In this document: in pieces, positions 22,595 through 30,557 of the stretch
Layout of the letters: each line of letters starts with the position of its first letter
How positions within the stretch are numbered: the first letter of the stretch is position 1
Translations under genes and position numbers: made by a program
From: CAVPDA01 sp963702495
GTDB lineage: Bacteria > Pseudomonadota > Gammaproteobacteria > Burkholderiales > Rhodocyclaceae
Reading direction: 5' to 3'
Assembly (NCBI GenBank): GCA_963702495.1
Contig: CAVPDA010000008.1
Location: 1 to 42,332, forward strand
DNA length: 42,332 nucleotides
Notes under the pieces: model-generated
Database searches by the model: none
The model's input: the letters and a program-made list of their open reading frames with translations, nothing else
Told to the model about the DNA's origin: nothing

Positions 22595-23335
22595 TTAGAA
22601 CATATGCTGACCGCCGTTGATGGAAATGTTGGCGCCGGTCACGAACGCCGCTTCCTCGGACGCCAGGTAGGCCACCAGCCCCGCGATCTCCTCCGGCTTG
22701 CCCAGCCGGGAGACCGGAATCTGGGGCAGGATCTTGGAGTCCAGGATCTCCTGCGGAATCGCCATCACCATCTTGGTACCGATGTAACCGGGCGAAATGG
22801 TATTGACCGTCACCCCGTTCCTCGCCACTTCCAGCGCCAGCGCCTTGGTGAAGCCGTGCATGCCGGCCTTGGCGGCGGAGTAGTTGGTCTGGCCGAAGGC
22901 GCCCTTCTGACCGTTCACCGAGGACACGTTGATCACGCGGCCCCACTTGCGCTCCAGCATGCCGTCCATCACCTGCTTGGTCATATTGAAGCACGAATCC
23001 AGGTTGGTGCTCATCACCACGTCCCAATCGGCCTTGGTCATCTTCTTGAACGTCATGTCGCGGGTGATGCCGGCGTTGTTCACCAGCACGTCCACCGGCC
23101 CCGCTTCCGCCGTCACGGTGGCGACGCAGGCCTTGCACGAATCGAAGTCCGCCACGTCGCAGGGATAGGCCTTGAAGCCGTAGCCCATGTTGTTCATCGA
23201 GGCGAGCCAGTCCTGCGCCTTCGTGTTGCTCGGGCTGTAGGTCGTGACGACCTTGTAGCCGAGGGCGGCGAGCTTGATGCAGACGGCCTCGCCCAATCCT
23301 CCCATACCGCCGGTTACCAATGCGACTCTTGGCAT
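22595..23335 (-). CDS. phaB: Acetoacetyl-CoA reductase (first copy)
   Basis: This 246-aa short-chain dehydrogenase has the same role as the next gene: TGGMGGLGEAV Rossmann motif, NNAGITRDMTF, Ser in VSSVNGQKGAFGQTNYSAAK with Tyr and Lys of the active site, and the terminal INGGQHMF. The start MPRVALVTGG is preceded by aggaga. It lies 88 bp after phaC. Classical phbCAB operons have the thiolase phaA between, but there is none in this window. The thiolase must come from another locus. Confidence 0.95.
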   Translation of the reverse strand: MPRVALVTGGMGGLGEAVCIKLAALGYKVVTTYSPSNTKAQDWLASMNNMGYGFKAYPCDVADFDSCKACVATVTAEAGPVDVLVNNAGITRDMTFKKMTKADWDVVMSTNLDSCFNMTKQVMDGMLERKWGRVINVSSVNGQKGAFGQTNYSAAKAGMHGFTKALALEVARNGVTVNTISPGYIGTKMVMAIPQEILDSKILPQIPVSRLGKPEEIAGLVAYLASEEAAFVTGANISINGGQHMF

Positions 23336-23423
23336 GTCTTGCTTCTCCTCTCCTCTTATTTCGATCAGGGGTTGGTTTCAATTCGCAGTGGCGCCCCCTC
23401 TTCAACGCTGCCGCGACGACAGT

Positions 23424-25160
23424 CTATGCCCGCTCCTTCACGTAACGCCCGGGTGCGGGTTCGATAGCCTGGTACTTCTTGTTGCCGAGCCGGCCGCGCG
23501 CCGCCTGCTCGCCGCCGCCGAAGCGGCGCAGCCAGTCGATCCAGTGGGGCCACCAACTGCCCTGGTTCTCGCGGGCAGCGGAGAACCAATCCGCCGCATC
23601 CGCGACCGTGGCGTCGTTGGTCCAGTAACTGCGCCGGTTCTTCGCCGCCGGGTTGATGACCCCGGCGATATGACCGCTCGCACCGAGCACGAAAGTCGTC
23701 TCTGCGCCGATCAGTTGCCGCGACAGGTAGGCGCCCCGCCAGGGCACGATGTGGTCTTCGCGCGTCGCCAGAATGTAGGTCGGCATGTCGAGCCGCGTCA
23801 GATCCGCCTTGACGCCGCACATGTCGAGCTTGCCGGGCACCCGCAGGCTGTTGTGCAGATACAGATGGCGCACATACCAGGTCAGGAATGGCCCCGGCAA
23901 ATTGGTGCTGTCGCCGTTCCAGTAGAGGATGTCGAAGGCGTCCGGTGTGCCGCCCTTGAGGTAATTGGCGACCACGTACTGCCAGATGAGGTCGTTCGAC
24001 CTCAGGCTGGAGAAAACGCTTGCCAGTTCCCGGCCGGGAAGCAGCCCGCCCTTGCCGATCTGCGCTTCCCGCGCCGAGACCGTCGCTTCGTTAACGAAAT
24101 AGCCAATTTCTCCGGCGTCGGCGAAATCCAGCAGCGTGGTGAGCAGGGTAAGACTGGCCGCGGGATCGTCGCCCTTCGCCTTCGCCACGGCCAGCGCGCT
24201 CGACAACAGGGTGCCGCCGACGCAGAAACCGACGGCGTTCATCTTGTCTGCGCCGGTGAGTTCGCGCACCACCGAGAGCGCGGCGAGCGGTCCCATTTCC
24301 AGGTAGTCGTCCCAGGCGAGCCGGCCCTGGGCGGCGGAGACATTGCGCCACGACACCAGAAACACCGTCTGGCCCTGCTCCACCATGTAGCGCACCAGCG
24401 AGTTCTCCGGCTGCAGATCCATGACGTAGAACTTGTTGATGCACGGCGGGACGATCAGCAGCGGCCGCCTCGCCACCGCGTCGGTGAGCGGCGAGTACTG
24501 GATGAGCTGGATCAGTTCGTTCTCGTAGATCACGGCGCCGGGAGTGACGGCCAGATTGCGCCCGACCTCGAACCGCGATTCATCGGTCATCGTGACGCGG
24601 CCCTTCTCCAGGTCGGCGATCATGTTCGTGATGCCCCGGGTGATGCTCGCGCCCTGGGTCGCCAGCGCGGTCTTGACGAACTCCGGATTGGTTGCAGCGA
24701 AGTTGGAGGGGGCCAGGGCATCGACGTACTGGCGCGTCACGAATCGCAACCGGTGCCTGGCATGGCCGTCCAGCGGCAACGATTCCGCCAATTTCTTCAG
24801 AAAGTCGGCATTGATCAGGTACGCCTGCCGCAGGTAATCGTAATAGGGGCTTTCTGACCAGTCGGCAGCGGTGAAGCGCCGGTCCCCCGGTTCCGGCGCG
24901 ACCACCGCCGGACCGGGTTCATCGGCTTTGCGCTGCGCCATGCCGGCCCACAGCGCGGCATGCTTGTGCATGAACTCGCGCTGCAGTTCATTCCACTGGC
25001 TGCCCAACTGCGCCGTGTCCGGCAGCACCGACAGGGACGCCCCCGGGACCCCCTGCTGCAGGGCAGTGCCTTGTTTCGCAAGGAAATCGAGAAAATTCTG
25101 GGCGAGCGCCTGGCCGGCCTGGAGCAGACCCTGCAATGCAGGTGCGTTCGGCTCGAGCAT
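23424..25160 (-). CDS. phaC: Class I poly(3-hydroxyalkanoate) synthase
   Basis: This 578-aa enzyme polymerises (R)-3-hydroxyacyl-CoA into PHA on the granule surface. An N-terminal PhaC_N domain (about 75-240, with WSESPYYDYLRQAYLI) precedes an alpha/beta-hydrolase fold. The lipase-like box is GFCVGG with catalytic Cys313, then Asp469 (TREDHIVPW) and His497 (GASGHIAGVINP). WWPHW near the end is typical of class I. The start is ATG 25160; the preceding TTG in frame is not used. It heads the phaC-phaB-phaB operon, driven by the promoter at 25246-25275. Confidence 0.97.
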   Translation of the reverse strand: MLEPNAPALQGLLQAGQALAQNFLDFLAKQGTALQQGVPGASLSVLPDTAQLGSQWNELQREFMHKHAALWAGMAQRKADEPGPAVVAPEPGDRRFTAADWSESPYYDYLRQAYLINADFLKKLAESLPLDGHARHRLRFVTRQYVDALAPSNFAATNPEFVKTALATQGASITRGITNMIADLEKGRVTMTDESRFEVGRNLAVTPGAVIYENELIQLIQYSPLTDAVARRPLLIVPPCINKFYVMDLQPENSLVRYMVEQGQTVFLVSWRNVSAAQGRLAWDDYLEMGPLAALSVVRELTGADKMNAVGFCVGGTLLSSALAVAKAKGDDPAASLTLLTTLLDFADAGEIGYFVNEATVSAREAQIGKGGLLPGRELASVFSSLRSNDLIWQYVVANYLKGGTPDAFDILYWNGDSTNLPGPFLTWYVRHLYLHNSLRVPGKLDMCGVKADLTRLDMPTYILATREDHIVPWRGAYLSRQLIGAETTFVLGASGHIAGVINPAAKNRRSYWTNDATVADAADWFSAARENQGSWWPHWIDWLRRFGGGEQAARGRLGNKKYQAIEPAPGRYVKERA

Positions 25161-25245
25161 CAAGGCGCTGCGCCGTCAGCCGAGCCGGCGTGCGGTCGGA
25201 TCCGCATGGTCATCGCCAGGAAATGAACAGGGAAAAAGGAAGACG

Positions 25246-25275
25246 ATTCTGCACTGCACAAAAGTCCGCTGTCAA
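25246..25275 (-). promoter_or_regulatory. phaC promoter with overlapping TGC motif
   Basis: On the minus strand a perfect -35 TTGACA (complement 25270-25275) and -10 CAGAAT (25246-25251) are 18 bp apart. The spacer end reads GTGCAGTGCA, a TGC-rich motif overlapping the -10 that could be a PhaR site. It lies 86 bp before the phaC start. Confidence 0.6.
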
Positions 25276-25314
25276 CGCGGATAGTGTAGTTGAATGCGCC
25301 TAGAATTGGGACTT

Positions 25315-25542
25315 ATGTACATCGTCGCCATCGCCTGGATCTACGTCACGCTGCTGATGGCCCTCACCGAGTCGAGCTTCATCGCGGGCGCAATGACGTT
25401 CCTGTTCTACGGCGCGTTGCCGCTGGCCCTCTTCCTGTGGCTGTTCGGCACGCCGCAACGCCGGCGCCGGCGCCTAGCCCGCCAGGCGCTCGACGAGCGG
25501 ATGGGCGCCCAGGATCGACGCGATTCCGAGCCCGATCAATAG
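25315..25542 (+). CDS. Small two-helix membrane protein, 75 aa
   Basis: This short inner-membrane protein has two hydrophobic helices (YIVAIAWIYVTLLMALTESS, then TFLFYGALPLALFLWLF) and a basic, Arg-rich cytoplasmic tail. Similar small proteins are widespread in betaproteobacteria without known function. ATG 25315 is chosen over ATG 25294 because family members usually begin MYIVAIAW and a ttggga ribosome site precedes it. The last 69 bp overlap, tail to tail, the end of the ZIP transporter gene on the other strand. Confidence 0.75.
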   Translation: MYIVAIAWIYVTLLMALTESSFIAGAMTFLFYGALPLALFLWLFGTPQRRRRRLARQALDERMGAQDRRDSEPDQ

Positions 25543-26253
25543 CACCTGCTGCAGCGTCGCCCTCAGTTCCGGCCGCTTGTGCAGGCCGGGAATCAGATCG
25601 GCCACGGCGACATAGATCATGCTGGCCGCCGCCAGCGACAGCATGATCGGCACCAGGAATTGCACCTTGGACAGGGCGAAGTAGGCCAGCAGCCCGCCCA
25701 CCAGGGTCGCCAGGCTCGACAGCAGATTGAAGGCGAAGGCGCGCGCTCGCGTATAGCCGGAATGCAGCAGGATCAGGAAATCACCCACCTCCTGCGGAAT
25801 CTCGTGGGCGATCATGGCCAGCGCCGTAACGATGCCCAAGGGCACGCTCTGCAGGAACGCCGCCGCGATCAGCACGCCGTCGACGAAATTGTGGAAGGTA
25901 TCGCCCACCAGGATGAGCAGGCCGCTGCGTCCGTGATCGGCGTGCTCCTCGTGGCCGTCGTGGGCTTCGCAGGATTCGTCGTGGCAGTGCCGCCACAGCA
26001 CCAGCTTTTCCAGCACGAAAAAGCCGAGGATGCCGGCCAGAACCGTGGCCGTCGCCGCCGACGCGCCGCCGCTCGCCTCCACCGCCTGGGGCAGCACTTC
26101 GAGGAAAGCGGCGCCGAGCAGCGCGCCGATGGCATAGCTGATCAGGATCGGCACCCAGCCGGCCGGGGCGAAGTAGGCGAAAATTGCCGCCGCGACGACG
26201 CTGAGAGCGCCGCCGGCCAAGCTCATGGCCACGATCCAGCCGAGGGAGGTCAT
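25474..26253 (-). CDS. ZIP-family metal transporter
   Basis: This 259-aa divalent-metal (zinc/iron) permease of the inner membrane has about eight hydrophobic segments. Between helices III and IV there is a His-rich cytosolic loop (HCHDESCEAHDGHEEHADHG), typical of ZIP metal-sensing loops. Helix IV has VGDTFHNFVDGVLIA and helix V has AMIAHEIPQEVGDF, which together supply the His, Asn, Asp and Glu ligands of the binuclear metal site. The start ATG 26253 is preceded by a usable RBS. Upstream in-frame codons (to 26361) are hydrophilic and Arg-rich and are rejected. It lies 104 bp after pgeF, probably in a separate transcript. Confidence 0.93.
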   Translation of the reverse strand: MTSLGWIVAMSLAGGALSVVAAAIFAYFAPAGWVPILISYAIGALLGAAFLEVLPQAVEASGGASAATATVLAGILGFFVLEKLVLWRHCHDESCEAHDGHEEHADHGRSGLLILVGDTFHNFVDGVLIAAAFLQSVPLGIVTALAMIAHEIPQEVGDFLILLHSGYTRARAFAFNLLSSLATLVGGLLAYFALSKVQFLVPIMLSLAAASMIYVAVADLIPGLHKRPELRATLQQVLLIGLGIASILGAHPLVERLAG

Positions 26254-26357
26254 GGGGAACGGATACCGCAGAAATGGTCGAGGATTATAGCCCAGGCGCG
26301 AGATCGATCCGCCGCCGAAGCAGGGCCGACCTCGTGTCGGCCCCTGCGCCGGCGCCC

Positions 26358-27083
26358 TCAAGCCAGCCAGATCAGCGACGCCATGCGGCCGCTGGCGCGG
26401 TCACGGCGGAAGGAAAAGAAGCGCTGCGCCTCGGCGCAGGTATCGGCACTGCCGCCGAACACGGCGCCAACGCCGGCATCCGCCAGGCGCTGCCGCGCCA
26501 ATTGGTAGATGTCGGCGCGGAACTTGCCCGCACCCGCCGGCACGAAAGCGGCAGAAGCCCGCGCATCGTGGGCGAGGAACGCGGCTCGCACCTCGGCACC
26601 CACCTCGAACGATGCCGGGCCGATGGCCGGGCCGAGATACGCGAGCAGCCCGCCGCCACCCTGCCCCATGGCCCGCACCGTGGCCTCGATCACTCCCGCC
26701 GCCAGCCCGCGCCAGCCGGCATGGGCGATGCCCACCACCGCGCCCGCCGTGTCGCACAGCAGCAGCGGCAGGCAATCCGCCGTCATCACCGCGCACACCG
26801 TACCGCGCCGCCGCGTGACCGCCGCATCCGCCTTGGCCCCCTGCTGCGCCTGATCCGCCCGCACCACGGCCACCCCATGCACCTGATCGAGCCAGTGCGG
26901 TTCGTCCGGCAAGTGCCGGCGCAGGCGGGTCCGGTTCTCCGCCACCGCCGCGGGATCGTCGCCGACATGCAAGGCGAGGTTGAGGCTCGCGCATGGGCCG
27001 CGGCTGACGCCGCCGTGGCGCGTCGTGATCAGCGCGCGCACCGCAGCCGGCGCCGGCCAGTCGGGCACGATCCAGTCATGCAT
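26358..27083 (-). CDS. pgeF: Peptidoglycan editing factor PgeF (YfiH/laccase-domain family)
   Basis: This 241-aa cytoplasmic protein of the Cu-oxidase_4 family (formerly multicopper polyphenol oxidase) corrects wrongly built peptidoglycan precursors. Relatives also act as purine nucleoside hydrolases or phosphorylases. The metal or catalytic residues are in WLDQVHGV, ADCLPLLLCD and GIAHAGWRGL. The family end CAEAQRFFSFRRDRASGRM is intact. ATG 27083 overlaps rluD by 8 nt. This order rluD-pgeF is conserved in many beta- and gammaproteobacteria. Confidence 0.93.
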   Translation of the reverse strand: MHDWIVPDWPAPAAVRALITTRHGGVSRGPCASLNLALHVGDDPAAVAENRTRLRRHLPDEPHWLDQVHGVAVVRADQAQQGAKADAAVTRRRGTVCAVMTADCLPLLLCDTAGAVVGIAHAGWRGLAAGVIEATVRAMGQGGGGLLAYLGPAIGPASFEVGAEVRAAFLAHDARASAAFVPAGAGKFRADIYQLARQRLADAGVGAVFGGSADTCAEAQRFFSFRRDRASGRMASLIWLA

Positions 27084-27987
27084 GGACCTTCTCCGGCGCG
27101 CGCAGGCGCTCGAGCAGTGCCGTGAAATCCGGCGGCGGCGGTGCCTCCCAGTGCAGCGGCAGGCGCGAAACCGGATGCAGCAAACCCAGCCGCCAGGCAT
27201 GCAGCGCCTGGCGGCCGAATTCGATCCCCCTCGCCGCGCCGTGACGGCCGCCGTAAACGGGATCGCCGATCAGCGGATGGCCGAGGTGCGCCATGTGCAC
27301 CCGGATCTGGTGCGTGCGTCCGGTTTCGAGGGAACACTCCAGCAGCGTGGCGCGAGCGAAGCGTTCCAGAACGCGGTAGTGGGTGCGTGCGGCGCGCGCC
27401 CCGCCCACGATCGCCATGCGCGTGCGCTGCACCGGATGCCTGCCAATGGCGGCGTCCACCGTGCCGCCCGAAGCCACGACGCCGCGCACCAGCGCCAGAT
27501 ACTCGCGCTTCACACTTCTCGCCTGGAGCTGGCGCACCAGATCGGTCTGCGCCGGCAGCGTCTTAGCCACCACCAGCAGGCCGCTGGTGTCCTTGTCCAG
27601 GCGATGCACGATGCCGGCCCGCGGCAATTGCCCGAGCTGCGGCAGGTGATGCAGCAGCGCGTTGAGCATCGTGCCCTGCCAGTTGCCGCTGCCGGGATGC
27701 ACGACCAGCCCTGCCGGCTTGTCGATCACGATGATGTCGGCGTCCTCGAAGACGATGGCAAGCGCGATCGCCTCCGCCCGCTGCGCCAGTTCGGCCGCAG
27801 CCATCGGCGCGGCGACTTCGACCGTCTCGCCGCCCCACACCCTCTGCCGGGTCTGGGCGGCGGCGCCGTTTACCCGCACCCGCCCCTCTCGAATCCAGCT
27901 CTGCAGGCAGTTGCGCGAATATTCCGGCAGCAGTTGCGCCAGGGCCTGGTCCAGGCGCAACCCCGACATCGCCGCCGGCACGCCCAT
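27076..27987 (-). CDS. rluD: 23S rRNA pseudouridine synthase RluD
   Basis: This 303-aa enzyme isomerises U1911, U1915 and U1917 of 23S rRNA. It has an N-terminal S4 RNA-binding domain (LRLDQALAQLLPEYSRNCLQ, about residues 10-60). The catalytic domain carries HRLDKDTSGLLVVAK (Asp is the nucleophile), KPAGLVVHPGSGNWQGT and the late GRTHQIRVHMAHLGHPLIGD. ATG 27987 is chosen because the frame above it (to 28071) overlaps the bamD promoter. ATG 27969 is another option. The gene is divergent from bamD, as in many proteobacteria. Confidence 0.95.
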   Translation of the reverse strand: MGVPAAMSGLRLDQALAQLLPEYSRNCLQSWIREGRVRVNGAAAQTRQRVWGGETVEVAAPMAAAELAQRAEAIALAIVFEDADIIVIDKPAGLVVHPGSGNWQGTMLNALLHHLPQLGQLPRAGIVHRLDKDTSGLLVVAKTLPAQTDLVRQLQARSVKREYLALVRGVVASGGTVDAAIGRHPVQRTRMAIVGGARAARTHYRVLERFARATLLECSLETGRTHQIRVHMAHLGHPLIGDPVYGGRHGAARGIEFGRQALHAWRLGLLHPVSRLPLHWEAPPPPDFTALLERLRAPEKVHA

Positions 27988-28019
27988 GCTCCGCGCCGGG
28001 AGCGCCCCATCGTTTGCGC

Positions 28020-28025
28020 TATAAT
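28020..28025 (+). promoter_or_regulatory. -10 box of bamD
   Basis: A perfect TATAAT 34 bp before the GTG start of bamD, preceded by no clear -35 hexamer. Its place rules out the TTG at 28014 as the translation start. Confidence 0.55.
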
Positions 28026-28058
28026 CCGCGCCGTCTTCGCCATCGGGGCTGGTTCGTC

Positions 28059-28856
28059 GTGGGACTTTCATGGTTGCGTAGTGTAGCGATTGTCGTGGCG
28101 CTCCTGCTAAGCGGCTGCGGCCTGCTGCCCGAGGGAGGGGACGAGACCTCCGGCTGGTCGGCGCAGAAGCTCTACACCGAGGCCAAGACCGCCATGTCCG
28201 ACGGCTCCTACGACAAGGCGATCAAGTATTTCGAGTCGCTCGAAGCGCGCTATCCCTACGGCCGCTACGCCCAGCAGGCGCAGCTCGAAGTGGCGTACGC
28301 CTATTTCCGCAGCGGCGAGCCGGCGCTTTCCATCGCCGCCTGCGACCGCTTCATCAAGCTGCACCCGAACCATCCCAATGTCGATTATGCGTACTATCTG
28401 AAAGGGCTGGTGAATTTCAACGAGGACTTGGGCATGCTCGGCTATGTGTCGGCCCAGGACCCGACGGAGCGGGATCCGAAGGCGGCGCGCGAGTCCTTCC
28501 TGGCCTTCAAGGAGCTGGTGGCCCGCTTTCCCGAGAGCAAGTACACGCCCGACGCGACCGCGCGCATGAGCTATCTGGTGAATGCGCTGGCCTCCCACGA
28601 GGTGCATGTCGCGCGTTACTACTTCCGGCGCGGCGCTTATATCGCCGCCGCCAACCGCGCCCAGTTCGTACTGCGCAACTATCCGGACGCGCCGGCGCTG
28701 GAGGAAGCGCTGTTCGTCATGGTCAAGGCCTACGATGCCCTCGGCATGACGGATCTGCGCGACGATGCCGACCGCGTGATGCGCAAGAACTTCCCCAGCA
28801 GCGAGTTCTACGCCCGCGGCCTGGAGCGCAAGGGGCCGTGGTGGAAGCTCTGGTAG
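28059..28856 (+). CDS. bamD: Outer membrane assembly lipoprotein BamD
   Basis: This 265-aa lipoprotein of the Bam complex helps insert beta-barrel proteins in the outer membrane. The signal peptide WLRSVAIVVALLLSGC ends with a lipobox, making Cys20 the lipidated residue. TPR-like repeats follow: KLYTEAKTAMSDGSYDKAIK, EARYPYGRYAQQAQLEVAYA, HPNHPNVDYAYYLKGLVNF, VARFPESKYTPDATARMSYL. GTG 28059 is chosen since it follows the TATAAT at 28020-28025 and gives a normal signal peptide. TTG 28074 is possible. Confidence 0.93.
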   Translation: MGLSWLRSVAIVVALLLSGCGLLPEGGDETSGWSAQKLYTEAKTAMSDGSYDKAIKYFESLEARYPYGRYAQQAQLEVAYAYFRSGEPALSIAACDRFIKLHPNHPNVDYAYYLKGLVNFNEDLGMLGYVSAQDPTERDPKAARESFLAFKELVARFPESKYTPDATARMSYLVNALASHEVHVARYYFRRGAYIAAANRAQFVLRNYPDAPALEEALFVMVKAYDALGMTDLRDDADRVMRKNFPSSEFYARGLERKGPWWKLW

Positions 28857-28949
28857 CACGACGTTAGCGACGGCCCGGGACGACTCGCGGCAACGCCTCG
28901 GATTGCCGCGCAGCAGCGTCAACCAGCCGCAGTCCGCCACGGGGAGAAC

Positions 28950-30476
28950 ATGCCACCGGATGTGACCGCACCCGATCTCACGCTCGGCATCGCCGGCAGC
29001 GGCGCCATGGGCTGCGGTATCGCCCAGATCGCCGCCCAGGCGGGCATCCGCGTCCTGCTGTACGACGTCCTGCCGGGCGTGGCGGCGCAGGCGCGCGGTC
29101 GCCTCCGTGATACGTATGACATGCTGGCACGCAAGGGCAGCATCACCCCGGCGCAGGCTGCCGATGCCTTGTCGCGAGTGCAGCCGGTCGTCCACCTCGA
29201 CGATCTTGCCGCCTGCAGCATCCTGATCGAGGCCGTCGTCGAGAACCTCGACGCCAAGCGCCGGCTCTTCAGCGCGCTCGAGGACGTGGTAGCCGCCCAC
29301 GCGATCCTCGCCACCAACACTTCGTCCCTGTCCGTCACCGCCCTCGCCGCCGCGTGCCGGCTGCCGCAGCGGGTGGCAGGCTTCCACTTCTTCAACCCGG
29401 TGCCCCGGCTGAAGGTGGTGGAGGTCATAGACGGCCTGCTCACCGAACCCTGGGTGATCGAGACGCTGATGACGCTGGCGCAGCGCGTCGGCCACACGCC
29501 GGTGCGCTGCCGCGACACCCCCGGATTCATCGTCAATCACGCCGGCCGCGGATTCGTCACCGAGGCATTGCGGGTGCTGCAGGAAGGCATCGCGCCGTTC
29601 CACGACATCGACCGCATCCTGCGCGAGGCGGCGGGCTTCCCGCTGGGACCGTTCGAGCTGCTCGATCTCACCGGGCTCGACGTGTCGCAGCCGGTGATGG
29701 AATCGATCTACCACCAGTTCTACCAGGAACCGCGCTTTCGTCCCTCGCCGCTCACGGCGCAGCGCCTCGCCGCCGATGTGCTCGGCCGCAAGACCGGCGC
29801 CGGCTTCTACCGCTATACGGATAACCGGAGAGAGGAAATTCCGGAGCCGCCGCCGCCGCGACCGCGCCCGGTGCGCGTCTGGGTGGGAAGCGCCGATCCG
29901 GGTCTGCGCGCCCAGGTGATCACGCTGGTCAGGCAACTCGGCGGCAGCATCGATGCCAACCGCCGGCCCGCGACCGACTCCCTGTGCGTGGTGACGCCGC
30001 GCGGCCTGGATGCCACCAGCTGCTGCGCCACGGAATCGCTGGACGCCAGCCGCACCGTAGCCCTCGACCTGCTGCTCGGCGGCAACCGGCGGCGCACGCT
30101 GATGACCACGCCCCTCACTGCGCCGGCCATGCGCGACGCTGCCCACGGCCTCTTCGCCGCCGACGGCGTGCCGGTTACCGTGATCCACGACAGTCCGGGA
30201 TTCGTCGTGCAGCGCGTTCTGGCCCAGATCGTGAACATCGGCTGCGACATCGCCCAGCAGCGCATTGCCGCGCCCCAGGACATCGACCGCGCGGTGATGC
30301 TGGGACTCGGATATCCGCGCGGGCCTCTGGCCTGGGGCGATGCCCTCGGGCCGCGCATCGTGCTCCAGATCCTGGAGAGCCTGCAGCAGTTCTACGGCGA
30401 TCCGCGCTATCGTCCCAGCCCCTGGTTGCGGCGCCGCGCCCTGCTCGGCGTTTCCCTCCTCACCGCGGAAAGCTGA
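28950..30476 (+). CDS. 3-hydroxyacyl-CoA dehydrogenase, PaaH-like (two C-terminal domains)
   Basis: This 508-aa NAD-dependent enzyme oxidises (S)-3-hydroxyacyl-CoA. The Rossmann N-terminal domain has GIAGSGAMGCGIAQIAAQAG, then NTSSLSVT and GFHFFNPVPRLKVVEVI, with the catalytic His/Glu pair. Two 3HCDH C-terminal domains follow, each introduced by a PGFIVN- or PGFVVQR-type motif (about residues 190 and 415). This is the layout of PaaH/PaaC from phenylacetate degradation. The Pro/Arg linker EPPPPRPRPVRV (about 300) separates the halves. No other paa genes are near. An acyl-CoA ligase follows 81 bp later, so the pair may act in fatty or aromatic acid oxidation. Confidence 0.87.
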   Translation: MPPDVTAPDLTLGIAGSGAMGCGIAQIAAQAGIRVLLYDVLPGVAAQARGRLRDTYDMLARKGSITPAQAADALSRVQPVVHLDDLAACSILIEAVVENLDAKRRLFSALEDVVAAHAILATNTSSLSVTALAAACRLPQRVAGFHFFNPVPRLKVVEVIDGLLTEPWVIETLMTLAQRVGHTPVRCRDTPGFIVNHAGRGFVTEALRVLQEGIAPFHDIDRILREAAGFPLGPFELLDLTGLDVSQPVMESIYHQFYQEPRFRPSPLTAQRLAADVLGRKTGAGFYRYTDNRREEIPEPPPPRPRPVRVWVGSADPGLRAQVITLVRQLGGSIDANRRPATDSLCVVTPRGLDATSCCATESLDASRTVALDLLLGGNRRRTLMTTPLTAPAMRDAAHGLFAADGVPVTVIHDSPGFVVQRVLAQIVNIGCDIAQQRIAAPQDIDRAVMLGLGYPRGPLAWGDALGPRIVLQILESLQQFYGDPRYRPSPWLRRRALLGVSLLTAES

Positions 30477-30557
30477 AGCCGCGCCGGCCTTGGACTGCAT
30501 CGCCGGGCCGTGTTATCTTCGCAGGCGCTGCCCGGCAGGGCACATAGGGGGAGGACA

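Noticed and set aside
28107..30500. 797-codon minus-strand open frame
   Set aside because: Antisense shadow of bamD and the 3-hydroxyacyl-CoA dehydrogenase, without RBS or motifs.
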